DNA from: Isoetes taiwanensis
Lineage: Eukaryota; Streptophyta; Lycopodiopsida; Isoetales; Isoetaceae
Length of the DNA: 64,000 nt
Direction of reading: 5' to 3'
Assembly: GCA_021234155.1 (NCBI GenBank)
Contig: JAJEKV010000124.1
Coordinates: forward strand, 126,001-190,000
The position numbers and the translations under genes are program-made. Shown here in pieces: positions 1 to 11,055 of the stretch. The first letter of the stretch is position 1, and each line of letters opens with the position of its first letter. The notes under the pieces were generated by a model. That model saw only the letters and a program-made list of their open reading frames with translations. It made no database searches and was not told where the DNA came from.

Positions 1-2
1 TT

Positions 3-1079
3 CCTAATGCCCTGGACATACTCATGAGGATGTGGATGCATTGTTTGGAAAATATAGTCATGTATTGAGACAAAGCAGACAGCTACCAACTTTCCCAAAG
101 CTATTGGAAATATTTCATGGATGTACAAATCCATCTCCTATAGGATCTATCATAGAAGAAGTGCCCGATTGGAAGAGTTTTGTGGATGGTTATGCTCTCG
201 ACATGGAAGGTCATTCTAGACCTCTTCAATTCACTTTTGGGTGAGAGAAGGGATTCCAATCATGCAATGGAAAATGAGACCTTCGTGAGGAGAAGTGGAG
301 AGGGGCAGAAATTTGGCGCAGGATGCAAATGGCAAGCCTATGATACCTCCCCGGTCAACCAAAAAGCTCTAAAACCAACCAAGAAGTCAAGCAATTGGGA
401 TTGACTAAGGATGGCATCAATCTACATCAAGCATTGGCAAACTAATTCAGATGACACAAATCGCATTGATAGATTATTGGAAGAAGGTGATCAACTTGTT
501 GGATGAGGTAGACACATCCTCCTCAAGAGCTGAAAGAAGGGTGGTTCCCCTAAAAGTAAGTGGAAAAACATTAGCTGGTGCTGACGAAGATGATGGTACC
601 ATTAGTAGCATTGTGAAGGCATATGCTCCTCCTCAATCTGATAAACACTATGTTGGTCCTAAGAAGGATAGGCCAAAATATCTAGGCATGGATTCTTATG
701 AACCTTCTACTGACGTGGAGTGCAACCAATTTGTAGTAGTAAAACCAGCAGATCTAGAGACCTATCCAAAGGTGGTTGGGATGGACTATCTCGGATATTT
801 GCAAAGAAGAAGGTGATGTTAACTTCAATAAGGTGCGCTGGGAATGGTGGTGTCCAAAGACATCAGTTGAGTAATGTCACCGATAAAGAAAGATATTCAG
901 ATTGTTGGACAAAGAGGTGGAGGAGAAATCCAAGTGATCCTGATCTTTGGCTAGACATTGAAACCGTATTGTACTCGTGGACTCCAAAAACTATTCCTAG
1001 TAAAACATCGAGAGTTACAATACCTCAGGATGTAAGGAATAAGGTTCTCATATCCTTGGGGATGCTAGTGGAAAAATGA
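3..1079 (+). pseudogene. Decayed transposon-associated ORF (DUF7869-like C-terminus)
   Basis: Several open segments in different frames read as one damaged protein. The first (from about 20 to 243) contains HEDVDALFGKYSHVLR, then IIEEVPDWKSFVDGY and GHSRPLQFTF. After one frameshift it continues as EGIPIMQWKMRP (about 250-290). Later pieces include an acidic stretch with SSIVKAYAPPQSDKHYVGP (about 600-660), a KVRWEWWCPKTS piece (about 830-865) and DPDLWLDIETVLYSW (about 935-980). From memory, the order 'HEDxDALFG...P.F..F...GHS.PLQF.F' resembles the C-terminal part of DUF7869-type proteins carried by transposons in mosses, ferns and algae; that assignment is an inference. At least three frameshifts or stops make it non-functional, and its 5' part lies outside the window. 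Confidence 0.4.
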
Positions 1080-1227
1080 AAAACAATTACTATGTATCTT
1101 TTCTACAGTTAATAAAAGTTGTGTACTACTTGAGTTCCATGATATATGATTTTGTAATTTGAAGTAAAGGTGTGAGTTTATATTCCCGTGTGTGATTATA
1201 TGTTAACGTCTATTCTAGTCTAAGGGC

Positions 1228-1274
1228 AACAAAGTTACTAAAAAAGTGAATTTAACAAAGTTACTAAAAAAGTG
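1228..1274. repeat. Short tandem repeat, 21 bp x 2
   Basis: Two exact copies of a 21-bp sequence beginning AACAAAGTTACTAAAAAAGT (1228-1248 and 1254-1274) sit just beyond the truncated end of the neighbouring LINE. They may mark the break or repair point that removed the LINE 3' part. Confidence 0.7.
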
Positions 1275-1314
1275 CAATATAAAATTTATCCCAAAATTAA
1301 GACATAATCCCAAT

Positions 1315-2865
1315 TTAATTGAATGATGGTTTAGACATGTCATTTTTAGGGATGAGAGCAATAAGGCTAGTGTTGATCCTGCAATCCAACCTTTTGGTTA
1401 GTAGGAATTCATTAGCAATGGAAACCATAAAATTACCCAAAAGCCCCCATGCCTTCTTGAAGAATTCAGCAGGGAGGCCATCCGGTCCAGGAGTTTTGCC
1501 ATTCTCCATTTCATTGAGCACTTTAAAAATCTCCTCATTGTTGAAAGGTCTAGACATGCTGTTGTTCATGGCATTAGTAACTCTGGCCTGCATATCAATG
1601 AAGTTATATATGTCTTGAGAGCTTGTGTCCCTGATAGTACCCATTATTCTGACAAAATGCTCCTTAGCAGCCTCTTTGAGTTGATTGTCTTCAACAATAT
1701 TATTTCCCTCCCAAAGGACACTATAAATGTGATTTTTCTTAATCCTTCCTTTGGCCTTAATGAAAAAGTATTTGGAATTATCCCTCTCATCTTTCATAAG
1801 CTCTTTGACTTTGGCTTTAATCTTCCAACCCTTTGCAATCCTGATTTCTTCCCTTTCGATCTGAATTTTAAGATCCTCCTTATTCTGGCCTTGAGCTGTC
1901 CCATACTGATTTCTCAAATCTTGCAGGTGAATAGTCTCTTTCTGATAGATCTCCTTCCCCCATACTTTTAACCAATTCTTTATGTTTTTAGAGGCCCTAA
2001 ACCACCAATCCATCCACCTGATATCATTACTGGGCTTATCTTCCATATCCAACATCTGAGCTAACTTGGTAAGGAAATCCTCATGATCCAGCAGATTAGT
2101 ATTAAGCTTAAAATAGGAATTCCTTTTCCTCTGATTATTGTTGGCATTAATATTAATAAGCTGAGGATAGTGATCAGAGATAGTGTAATTCGAGAGATTG
2201 GAGACCCTAGACCTGCTGTTCCATAAGGATTCACTAAGGTAAAACCTGTCATGAAGACAACAGATAGGCTGGATTCTGTGATTATTCCAGCTATAGGAAT
2301 GAGGGACCACTCTTGCCAAATTTAAGTGGTGGCTTGTAAGCAAAGTCATCCACTTATCATTCTCTTTCCCACTAAGGGCTCTGAAATTAGCACTCCTCAT
2401 ATAATCATGAGTAACCATATTAAAGTCTCTCCCCATTATAATCTCATCATAAGGGATACTATTCAAACTGTTAGTTATAATATTCCAAAGCTGGGCCCTC
2501 TCACCAACTTGATGATAGGCATAAATATTCACTAGAGCAATGCTATTGTTCCCTATATTGCCATGTAAAATCTGCCACCTCTTACTACCATCGTGCATCA
2601 TCTGAATATCACTTAGATTAATCCTATTGTGCCAAGCAATAGAAATACCTGCCGAAGAATTATTTGCTTTAAGAGACCACTGATTAAAGTTAGTAGGCAA
2701 CACTTCTCTAATAATATTATCAATACTATCATCATGGATCTTGTGCTCTTGGAAGAAAATGAAATCTAAATTCATAGAAACAAGATAAACCTTCACCCTT
2801 CCTCTTTTCAGATTAGAATTAATGCCCTGCAAGTTCCAGGTGATAGCCTTGAGATTTATGTCCAT
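1315..2865 (-). pseudogene. LINE (L1-type) ORF2, endonuclease domain plus start of RT, 3'-truncated
   Basis: This 516-codon open frame is the N-terminal half of a non-LTR retrotransposon polyprotein. Residues 1-235 form an apurinic-type endonuclease (EEP fold): WNLQG (N11), FFQEHK (E40), NIYA (113-116), GRDFN (D147, N149), LHDRFYLS (D206) and SDHYPQ (S230-H232). All usual catalytic positions are present. A linker rich in K/E/N follows. From residue about 447 the reverse transcriptase begins with NGKTPGPDGLPAEFFKKAW and SLIALIPK. The frame then stops, and the RT palm (YADD), the zinc knuckle and the 3'UTR/poly(A) are all missing. Complete relatives run well over 1,000 residues. Loss of the 3' rather than the 5' end is unlike ordinary LINE truncation and points to a later deletion. 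The start was chosen at the Met directly before the endonuclease domain. Confidence 0.85.
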
Positions 2866-3022
2866 TTAACTGGGGGCTTTTACAACTAGAATCATTTTAC
2901 TAAGAGTGCCGATACGGGAAGAATGACCATATATTTGCACCGACCATTCACCATAATACCCCACCAAATTATGCACCTGAAATCAAATAATTGACACCAC
3001 ATTTTAAAATATGCAATAACTT

Positions 3023-6000
3023 TCAAAAACTTTTAAGATATGAATTGATTCTTAATTGTTGCTCACCTTGGCTACCAGTTGAAGAAACAGAATCATCCGA
3101 CGAGACACTATCCATGGAATCATCTTCATCGTAATCAGAATGCCCAGCCATTTCTGCCTCCCATTCATCCTCTTCTTCCTCCACACTTGCATTCTCATCT
3201 ATGATTGTCGTTGTGGCTGCCACACATCTACCTCTTCCTCTACCTCGTCTTCTTTGCAAACGTGATCTACCACTAGAGCTTGATGCAATATTAGAAGCGG
3301 CAGCAGGCAGCAGACCTAGTTTGGCTTCTAGTCACCCTTCTGGTGCTTGAACCTGTGCCTGAACCTGTGCTTTCTTCGAAGAACTTCCTCACCAATTCTC
3401 GTTCTCTCTCACTTAACAATTCAGCAGGAGGAGGAGTTACACTTGACGTATCAGCCTTGGTTAATTCAAATGGATTCACCTACATAATCAATATTAAGTT
3501 AGAAACTATATGAAAATCATGCCATGGCCATATAATCTACTAACTAATTGTAAATAGAAAATATACTAAAGAGCTAATAAATCAAATTTATTACCTGCTT
3601 TGGAGATTTTCCTCGAGTCTCAAACTTATGCATCAACCTTATATTTTCTCTGATAAATACTAAGCGCTCTAATTGAGCTGGTTTCAACCGATTTCTTTTC
3701 TTTGTATGTGCAAGTGCATGTGCACTCCAATTGCGTTCACATGCACCTGAAGAACAATCCTGAAAGAGATACACTAATTATTAAACTAAACCACAACTTT
3801 ACATGCATGCTTATGCATCTACAATGTGGAAATTTAATTGATTATGATACTTCATACCTGTGACAAGATACAGATAGCCAAAGCTTGTAGCTCAGGAGTG
3901 GCGCCTCCAAAATTCTCCCACCATGAAACAGGTTTTGCTTGGTAGCTTTCAGTTTGTGCAAGAGAAATCATGAACATAGAGGATGCATTATTTCGGAAAG
4001 CGTCAAATTGTTCTAACAAGGTAGCTGTCTCTTCCGTGCTATACCCAGTACTAATATAATTGATAAAACTTTCCATCAATGCAGGTGGTACAATAGCACT
4101 TCCTCGCCTCCACAAAGGATGTAGAAGATGTGCAACAATATGAATTGGTTTTAAAAACCATTTCCAACGTGTCTCGAATAATTTTAGCACTTGACCATAT
4201 CTAAAAAGAGAGTAAACTCAATTAGTATTCTGCCCTTGGCTTGGCTGAAAAAAATCAGAATTTAAACAAACAATTTTGCTCATGTCATTGGCTGAATTTA
4301 AGAACATGAATTCACAAAATCAAAATTCTGCTCAATCATTGGCTGAATTTAAATAGATGAAATCAACACTTAGAAAAGAAATACTTTGAAAGAAAATCAG
4401 AATTTAAATGGATAGAATTTAAGAAGATAAAATCAACGTTTAAGAATATGGCATACATACTTGGTAGCATCGAGAGAATCTGAACTTTGCCCATCCTTTA
4501 GTTGTGTTTCAGTTCTTTGCATAAACTCATATAAAAGGCCCATTGTGCATCCCTCCATATCCGTTAAACGCAGCACACAGTATAATGGTTCCATAATTTT
4601 TTTAACCAACTCAAAAGATTGTTGTGTGGCAGGATCCAACTACTTTGGTCTCTTCTTTCCTACTATCAGCCCAATTATTCCAATAATCTGAAACCACGGT
4701 TTGTTGTAGTGGAACCCATACCTTAAGTAGACGCTCTATAACGATAAAAATCACACCAAACCTTGTTGCACAAGGTCTCAAAATGGCAAGGTTTGGGCTG
4801 AAATGCCTAAAAGTATTCTTAGCAAACTTTCTTTTGGCAAAGAAGACGGATATTTTTCTAGCCTTCATGTGGGCTGTCTTGACCCAATCAAGTTTTCCAA
4901 TATCTTCCAATAAAAGATCAAGACAATGTGAAGCACATGGAGTTCTCACAATAGTGGGGAATTCCTCCTCAATTAACCTTCCCATGGATACACACGGAGA
5001 GGCATTATCCGTTACAATTTGGACGACATTCTCTTTGCCAACCTCTATTATAGCTGATTTCATACTTTCAGCCAAAAAAGAGGCATCAACTCTTGTTCCA
5101 ACCTGGCTGCAATCAATAGTCTTCAAAAACATAGATCCGTAGGCACTAGAAACAATGATATTGACGAGACCTCTACCATTTACATCAACCCATCCGTCAG
5201 ACATAATAGTACATCCATATTTTGACCATGTAGCCTTCACATGGTCACATTTGGCTGTCACATCTAAAAGTGTTTTTTTCAATCTTGCATTTCTCATTTG
5301 TTGGTAAGTAACACCGGTGCATTTCTCACCAATTTGGCTAAAAGCTTCTAACATCTTTGTCCAACATGGCAATTGCAACAAATTAAATGATAGATTAGCT
5401 TCCACAAAACATCTTACTTGCATTTCCATTGCGTACTCAATCCTCTTCATAGTAAGGACGCTTCTCCCTTTAAGTTTTGACTGACTTTCATTAAGGCGCT
5501 TGCGCGACTGGGATGAATCGCTTGGAGATCGTGGTGGTGGCATTGCCATGGAAGCATTGAATACAAGAGATGAGGTGTCATCGGACCCTACAAAAAAATA
5601 TATATAACAGATATCAATATCATCATAATTCTGCTGTAAAAAAAAATCAGCAATATAAAAGCATGGATTTGCACAAAAAGGGAAAAACTATAAATTAAAT
5701 ACGAACCAGATTGAGATAATGCTATTGACGGTGCAAATTCTTGGGAGCCCATCCCTAACTCCACCTCATTCATATCCATCATCGAACTTGTGTCCTCACA
5801 TGAACCAACTTTCAACTCTTCCTTGCATGCTTGTTTTACATCATCTGGTACTTGAGGGCAACCTCTAGCACCATGCCCTGCAATGTGACCCAAATGCCCA
5901 CATAGCCTTGTCTTTGTACCAGTAAGAAAACGGCCACAAAATTTGCAATTCCATGACCTGTTGTCATTCTTTATTACTTTCACATTTAGGCAATACATCT

Positions 6001-6028
6001 CCCACATCTTGGACGGTGGACGTGGCAT
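3023..6028 (-). pseudogene. hAT-superfamily transposase (BED finger, DUF659, hAT C-terminal), multi-exon, damaged
   Basis: Minus-strand exons read in order. Exon 6028-5707 starts MPRPPSKMWEMYC and carries a BED-type zinc finger (WNCKFCGRFL ... HLGHIAGHGARGC) plus an acidic tail. A GT/AG intron then leads in frame to the DUF659/catalytic exon (5587 to about 4641) with SDGWVDVNGRG, IVTDNASPCV and TPCASHCLDLLL. The frame shifts by one near 4640 into LVKKIMEPLYCVLRLTD. A further exon (about 4199-3860) has GQVLKLFETRWKW and WWENFGGATPELQALAI, and another (about 3760-3597) has GACERNWSAHALAH. The two Asp (SDGW, TDN) and the Glu (CERNWS) expected of the hAT DDE triad are visible. The C-terminus is acidic (SDYDEDDSMDSVSS), with a second frameshift near 3310. 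I could not find convincing TIRs or an 8-bp TSD. It lies on the same strand as the TPI pseudogene, directly downstream of TPI exon 5. Confidence 0.8.
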
Positions 6029-6094
6029 CTTTACTTCTACAGAACAAGGAGAAAAGTAAAGCAAAACAACAATCATACAACCGTAAAAAAAAAC

Positions 6095-6227
6095 AGCAAA
6101 AGCTTTGAGCTGAGCAAAACAAACATCGAATGTCTTTCCAGATTCTCGTTCCTCTAGCTGTTCTCCAACACATGCAGCAGACATTCAATCCATTGCTCAC
6201 GGCATATGAGCTCTTCTTGCCTATAAA
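6095..6227 (-). pseudogene. TPI: Triosephosphate isomerase exon 5 (separated fragment)
   Basis: After an acceptor (TTATTGTAG) the minus strand reads IGKKSSYAVSNGLNV. After one extra base it reads AACVGEQLEERESGKTF and AQLKAFA. This is the TPI segment normally '[29 protein letters not shown]....QLKAFA', where the catalytic loop-5 Cys and LEERE motif are recognisable. The +1 frameshift (GTC|T|GCT) breaks it. The upstream exons of the same gene lie at 15586-16648, on the other side of the 9.1-kb CACTA-like element. Exons 6-7, carrying the catalytic Glu (AYEPVWAIGTG), are not found in the window; the hAT gene begins within 70 bp downstream. Confidence 0.82.
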
Positions 6228-6389
6228 CTACAATAATAATGCAGCATTAACAACAGACTTAACTTTAGTGATATCCTTCTCCATAACTATGAACGTCAAA
6301 ATATCAAATGTTAATTGTGGCTGAGATATTCTCAAACCAGCAGTAGTTAATGACTTTATATCACCAAACACAACAGGAGAAAGGTCATT

Positions 6390-6830
6390 TAGCGACGTCT
6401 ATAGCGACGTCTGGGTCACGTCTATGCGACGTCTGACGACGTGACACAGACGTCGCTGGAGACACGTCGCATTCGACGTGCGTCGCATGCGGCGCCGACG
6501 ACGCGACACGACGCGTGGCGACGCGTGACACGAGCGTGACACGATGTCGCCGATGCGACGCGTGACACGTGGAATATACACGTGGAATTAACACGTGAAA
6601 TATCAAAAAAATCCACGTGTGCCGTAAAAGCCACGTGTATACGTCGCATGCGACGTGACACGTGGAATATACACGTGGAATATAAAAAAAATCCACGTGT
6701 GCCGTAAAAGCCACGTGTATACGTCGCATGCGACGTCACGCAAACAAATTTATGAAAATCCACGTGTAATTAGAAAAGCCACGTGGCAATAAAAAAAGCC
6801 ACGTGGATACGTCGCATGCGACGTGCAGGA
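6390..6830. repeat. Left subterminal repeats: ACGT/G-box rich with 16-bp palindromes
   Basis: This stretch is built from overlapping ACGT-core motifs. The palindrome ACGTCGCATGCGACGT is perfect at 6641-6656, 6721-6736 and 6809-6824. CACGTG G-box cores occur repeatedly between 6560 and 6810. A block of about 80-90 bp (cacgtggaatatacacgtgg ... gccgtaaaagccacgtgtat) is tandemly duplicated between about 6570 and 6736. Subterminal repeats of this sort in En/Spm-type elements are the binding sites of the element's TNPA-like protein; by analogy that is the likely role here. Confidence 0.75.
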
Positions 6831-6916
6831 AAAAAAATAAAAAAAATAAAAAAAATAAAAAAAATGTTTGGCTTAGATAATTATTACAATATGATGTACA
6901 AGGAGCAAAAGGGCAT

Positions 6917-7061
6917 TTATATTTTTATATTTATATTTTTAAATAATCACAAAAGTATTTTTATATTTATATTTTTAAATAATCACAAAAGTATTTTTAT
7001 ATTTATATTTTTAAATATTCACAAAAGTGAATTGCATTTATATTTTTAAATAATCACAAAA
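6917..7061. repeat. AT-rich tandem repeat, 36-bp period
   Basis: About four copies of a unit like GTATTTTTATATTTATATTT followed by TTAAATAATCACAAAA; exact restarts are at 6955 and 6991. It lies inside the CACTA-like element. Confidence 0.8.
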
Positions 7062-7079
7062 GACTCGTTAAGGGGAGTA

Positions 7080-7815
7080 TCCACCCTTTTAGCCTAGAGC
7101 TAATCTCTGTCAGATTCAGTGGAGTAGTCATCCGATTCGGGGTTGCGATTGGATGGCCCTCCACCATAGTTTGCAGATCCCTCGCCGACCCCGCGCCCCA
7201 TCCCCTCGTCTAATCTCCGCCACTGCTTCCTATAAAAACCAAAAGAATATGGCATTAATGTAGTTCATAGAATTATAATAATTTTCTACAACACACCCCT
7301 GCATTCCCGTGATGTGGGACAGCCCCTCTCAGATAACTGCTGATACAGATAAACAAATAAACTCCACGCCCGGTGGCTATTTGTAATGCGCTCCTTGCTA
7401 GAGGGAAACCCGTATAGCCGTGTCTATGACAATATAACGAAAGTATTAGCTAATGACATTTAAAGTTCTTATTAAAATTAATGTGAACTAATATAGCTCT
7501 TACTTAATCTATGACGAAAACCCTTTCCGATCACTGAGCCCAAATGAGATCGGATGTCGCTCACTTGCGCTTGCTTTGTCGGTCCGGAGCTCTATGTTTC
7601 GCTTCGATCCTTTGCACGTTCGAATGCAATCTGATTGCAAGGCACACAACATTATCACAAGTTAAAGTGAACGAATGGCAAAAAAAATAAGAAATACCTT
7701 GATATCTTCCTTGTGGAGATTAAGTGATTTAGGGACTTTTGACCAATCGCCTCCAACTTTTTCGCAAGTCGTCTTCAGTTCCTTGACCACTCTTTGCCTT
7801 TGACATAAATCGATA
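7080..7815 (-). pseudogene. Decayed short exons inside the CACTA-like element (possible TNPA-like gene)
   Basis: Minus-strand segments look exonic but match nothing I can name. From 5' to 3', one reads RQRVVKELKTTCEKVGGDWS and VPKSLNLHKEDIK and ends at a GTATTT donor (about 7800-7700). Next, after an acceptor, comes IAFERAKDRSET followed by an in-frame stop (about 7630-7590). The last exon (about 7228-7095) reads RRLDEGMGRGVGEG and ends ESDDYSTESDRD before a stop. The Gly-rich, acidic C-terminus and position in the left subterminal region could suit an accessory DNA-binding protein, but this is inference. Stops and frame changes make it non-functional as it stands. Confidence 0.3.
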
Positions 7816-7849
7816 GATCAACGCAATATTAAAATAATAAAAACAAGAC

Positions 7850-8325
7850 TATGACTAGGTCTGGTCCCCTCCACTCATGGTGGAGCCGACCATGTCCTTG
7901 CCCTAGCTACCTCTAGCTAAAACTGACAATGAACGTGAACTAAGGCCCGAACACCTGGTCCTCTCCACTTGCGGTGGAGCCGACCATGTCCTTGCCGTAG
8001 CCACCTCTACCTAAGAATGAGAAAAAAAGTGGACTTGGACCCGGACATCTGGTCCTCTCCACGCAAGGTGGAGCCGACCGTGCCCTTGAACAAGCCACTA
8101 CAATTTTATTTTAGACCTAACAAATAACAAGTCGGTCGACTTGAACCCTGTAAGTGATCCTCTCCCACTCTAGGTGGAGCCGACCGCGTGCCCCTGAACA
8201 AGCTACTCCTTAACCTAGGAAAATAAAATTTGATCATAGTGGAAGTGGACTTGAACCCGGTACACATGGTCCTCTTCACTCTAGGTGGAGCCGACCCGTG
8301 CCCTTGAACAAGCCACTCTGTCAAT
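7850..8325. repeat. Five-copy tandem array, about 95-111 bp period
   Basis: The core GGTGGAGCCGACC recurs near 7878, 7973, 8067, 8173 and 8284. It is preceded by GGTCCTCTCCACT-like sequence and followed by GTGCCCTTGAACAAGCCACT-like sequence. Copies diverge and spacing varies. The array lies inside the CACTA-like element. Confidence 0.8.
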
Positions 8326-8459
8326 TTTTTTTAACCTATTTAAAGCTATAAAAAAAATGCAAGTGTGATGAACTTACCAAATGAAGAACGTGGCATGCAA
8401 CCGCCACGGGCCCAAATAAAAAGGACAAATGCCAAACCCCAACAAAAAGTTAAAAGAAT

Positions 8460-9335
8460 AAGAACAAAAGAAGAAGAAGATCGAAAAAAATAAAAAAATT
8501 AAAGTGAAAAAAATAGAAAATCAAGAAAAGAAAAAAATAATCGAAGAAGAAGATAAGGGTGGGAGAAACAAGAGAAGGGGGGGAGAAGAAATAAGGGAAG
8601 AGTCGAAGATGGGAAGGGAAAGCACGAAGGAGAGAAGAAGAAATGATGGGGGGAGGGGGGAGGGAAGAGAAGAATAGAATCGAAGGGGAAGAGAAAGAAT
8701 AGAAGGAGGAAGAAGGGAAGAAGGGAAGGAAAAGAAATATGAAGAGAAAAATAAAAGAAGGAAAGAAGAGATAAAAAAATAAGAGAAGAAGAAAGAATCG
8801 AAGAAAGGAAGAAGAGAAAGGAAGAATAGAATCGAAGAGAAGAGAAGAATAGAATCGAATAAGAGAAGAGAATAAGAATAAGAGAAGAGAAGAATAAAAT
8901 AGAATAAGAGAAGATAAGAATAGAATAAGAGAAGAGAAGAATAGAATCGAAGGGGAAGAGAAAGAATAGAAGGAGGAAGAAGGGAAGAAATAAGAGAAGG
9001 GAAGAAGGGAAGGAAACGAAATATGAAGAGAAATGAGAGAAGAAGAGAAGAAATGAGAAGAAATGAGAGAAGAAGAGAAGAAGAAGAGAAGGAAAGAAGA
9101 GAAATATGAAGAGAAATGAGAGAAGAAGAGAAGAAATGAGAGAAGAAGAGAAGAAGAAAGAAGAGAAGGAAAGAAGAGAAATATGAAGAGAAATGAGAGA
9201 AGAAGAGAAGAAATGAGAGAAGAAGAGAAGAAGAAGAAGAGAGAAGAAGAGAAGGAAAGAAGAGAAGGGAAGAAGAAAGGAAAAGGAAAGAATAGAAGAG
9301 AAGAAATGAGAGAAGAAGAAAAATGAAGAACACAA
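8460..9335. repeat. Purine-only tract of about 870 bp
   Basis: The plus strand is almost pure A/G, interrupted mainly by isolated T in 'aaatgag', 'aatagaat' and 'aatatgaag'. It is made of imperfect repeats of agaagagaagaaatgagag, especially from 9040 to 9300. The long Ser/Phe/Leu open frames on the minus strand are a by-product of the composition (TCT/TTC codons). Mirror-symmetric polypurine DNA of this length can form intramolecular triplexes. Confidence 0.85.
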
Positions 9336-9530
9336 AAAACCTAGGTTAGGCATGCACCTTTCAATCCAAAAAACCTATTCAATCTAAAAAATATGATGTA
9401 CTAACCTTAGAATAGTTGCTTGCAGGTCGATCAGGGTAGTAGCGCCGCAGATCGCCCAAAAAGCTCGAAGAGGAAGCGAAAAGAAAAGGTGCGGGAAAGC
9501 CGGCCGCGCGTAGTTTCAAAAAATTACAGA

Positions 9531-9600
9531 ACGTCGCATGCGACGTGACGTCGCATGCGACGTCCACGCGACGTATTTTGTTATAGCGACGTTATGGACT
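9531..9600. repeat. Internal palindrome block of the CACTA-like element
   Basis: Two more perfect ACGTCGCATGCGACGT palindromes (9531-9546, 9548-9563) precede GTCCACGCGACGTATTTTG and TTATAGCGACGTTATGG. This looks like subterminal sequence ending here, so the GC-rich block from about 9610 to 15085 may be a later insertion into the element. Confidence 0.7.
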
Positions 9601-10204
9601 TTATATTTTTTTTTTGACCTCTTTTTTAAATGTGATGCTCATTAAAATTTGTCCCTAGGCTTATTTAGACAGTCCCGAGGCCTTTTCGAAGAGAGGCCCC
9701 TGAACGGAGGATCCAACGGTCGGATAGGGGAACCTGGCTCCGGGAGGGTGGTCATTAGCGTGCGGCCCCCCGGGGGAGCGCTGCCAGAAAGGGCTGCCTC
9801 GGGAACTTTTTTTTCCCCCGGGGGGTCCGGACTCTCCCCCTCTTGTGAGGGATCCCCGCAAGGTCCCGCCTCGCTTGACTTGGGGAAGGGTGCCGCCTTG
9901 GTTGCCCCGCAAACGGCTGCCCCGACCGCTTCTAATGCTAACCCTTTGACCTAGACCTTCTCCCAAAAATTCCAAAAATTGGGTTGTGTGTCTTTGAGAT
10001 GAATTAGGAATTCAGCTGGCAAAAAATCAGAATTTATTTTCGTACAATGCATTAATTACGAATTTATGAATGTCTTGCCACTGCAAAAGCGCCCCCCGAC
10101 TTCTAATTGCCACATCGAGAGGAGGACAGGCCCAAACTCCGCTCCGCCGGGCCCTATTGCTCACGTTCTCGGCGCGGCTTCTCGGCCAGTCCCAACCGCA
10201 ATGT

Positions 10205-10970
10205 ACCAAGACTCAGCCCCCAAAACGCAAACCCTTCTAGAACCTGGCAACTCACAGGGTTTACGTTTCGGAGGCCCTCTCCTTGTCAGATTTGGCCGGG
10301 ATCTTGCGCCGTGACTTGATGTGGAGTGGGGGTGTTGACGCCAGAGCGCGGACCCTAAAATCCCCCCGGAAGCTGCTTAACCCTGGGGACGGACGGACGG
10401 GCGACCTCCCCTCTCTGGAACCACGATTTGGCTCTGCCAATGGACTCAAAACGTCGACATTGCCCTAGGGACCAAGTTCTGTGGCCAGAAGACCAAAACT
10501 CGGCCCCCAAAACGCAAACCCTTCTAGAACCTGGCAACTCACAGGGTTTACGTTTTGGAGGCCCTCTCCTTGTCAGATTTGGCCGGGACCTTGCGCCGTG
10601 ATTTGACGTGGAGTGGGGGTGTTGAAGCCAGAGCACGGACCCTAAAATCCCCCTAAGCCGCTTGCCCCGATTTCTCTCCCTAAGGCCCCGGGATGGACGA
10701 GCGACCTCCCCTCTCTGGAACCGCGATTTGGCTCTGCCAATGGACTCAAAATGTCGACGTTGCCCTAGGGACCAAGTTCTGTGGCCAGAAGACCAAAACT
10801 CGGCCCCCAAAACGAAAACCCTTCTAGAACCTGGCAACTCACAGGGTTTACGTTTCGGAGGCCCTCTCCTTGTCGACGGCGGGACCTTGCGCCGTGTCTT
10901 GACGTGGAGTGGGGGTGTTGACGACAGAGCGGGGACCCTAAAATCCCCCCGAAAGCTGCTTGCCCCGAAT
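10205..10970. repeat. Tandem repeats of about 290-300 bp within the GC-rich complex
   Basis: The block running from 'cggcccccaaaacgcaaacc' through 'ggccgggatcttgcgccgtg' to 'gtggccagaagaccaaaact' repeats with restarts near 10226, 10513 and 10813. One or two further single copies lie at 11531 and 14775. Confidence 0.8.
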
Positions 10971-11055
10971 TCAGTTCATTACAAGTTAATTATGCCATCC
11001 ATGTCAAATAGCTTTAGGGAGCAGTCCGTTGAACAAGGGCATTCTCTCTATCCAT

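Noticed and set aside
6028-6227. TPI-transposase fusion protein
   Set aside because: The only plausible acceptor joins in a frame that reads AAG TAA before the transposase ATG.
8499-9353. 284- and 270-codon minus-strand ORFs rich in Ser, Phe and Leu
   Set aside because: They are translations of the purine tract; open in several frames purely because TCT, TTC and CTT codons contain no stop.
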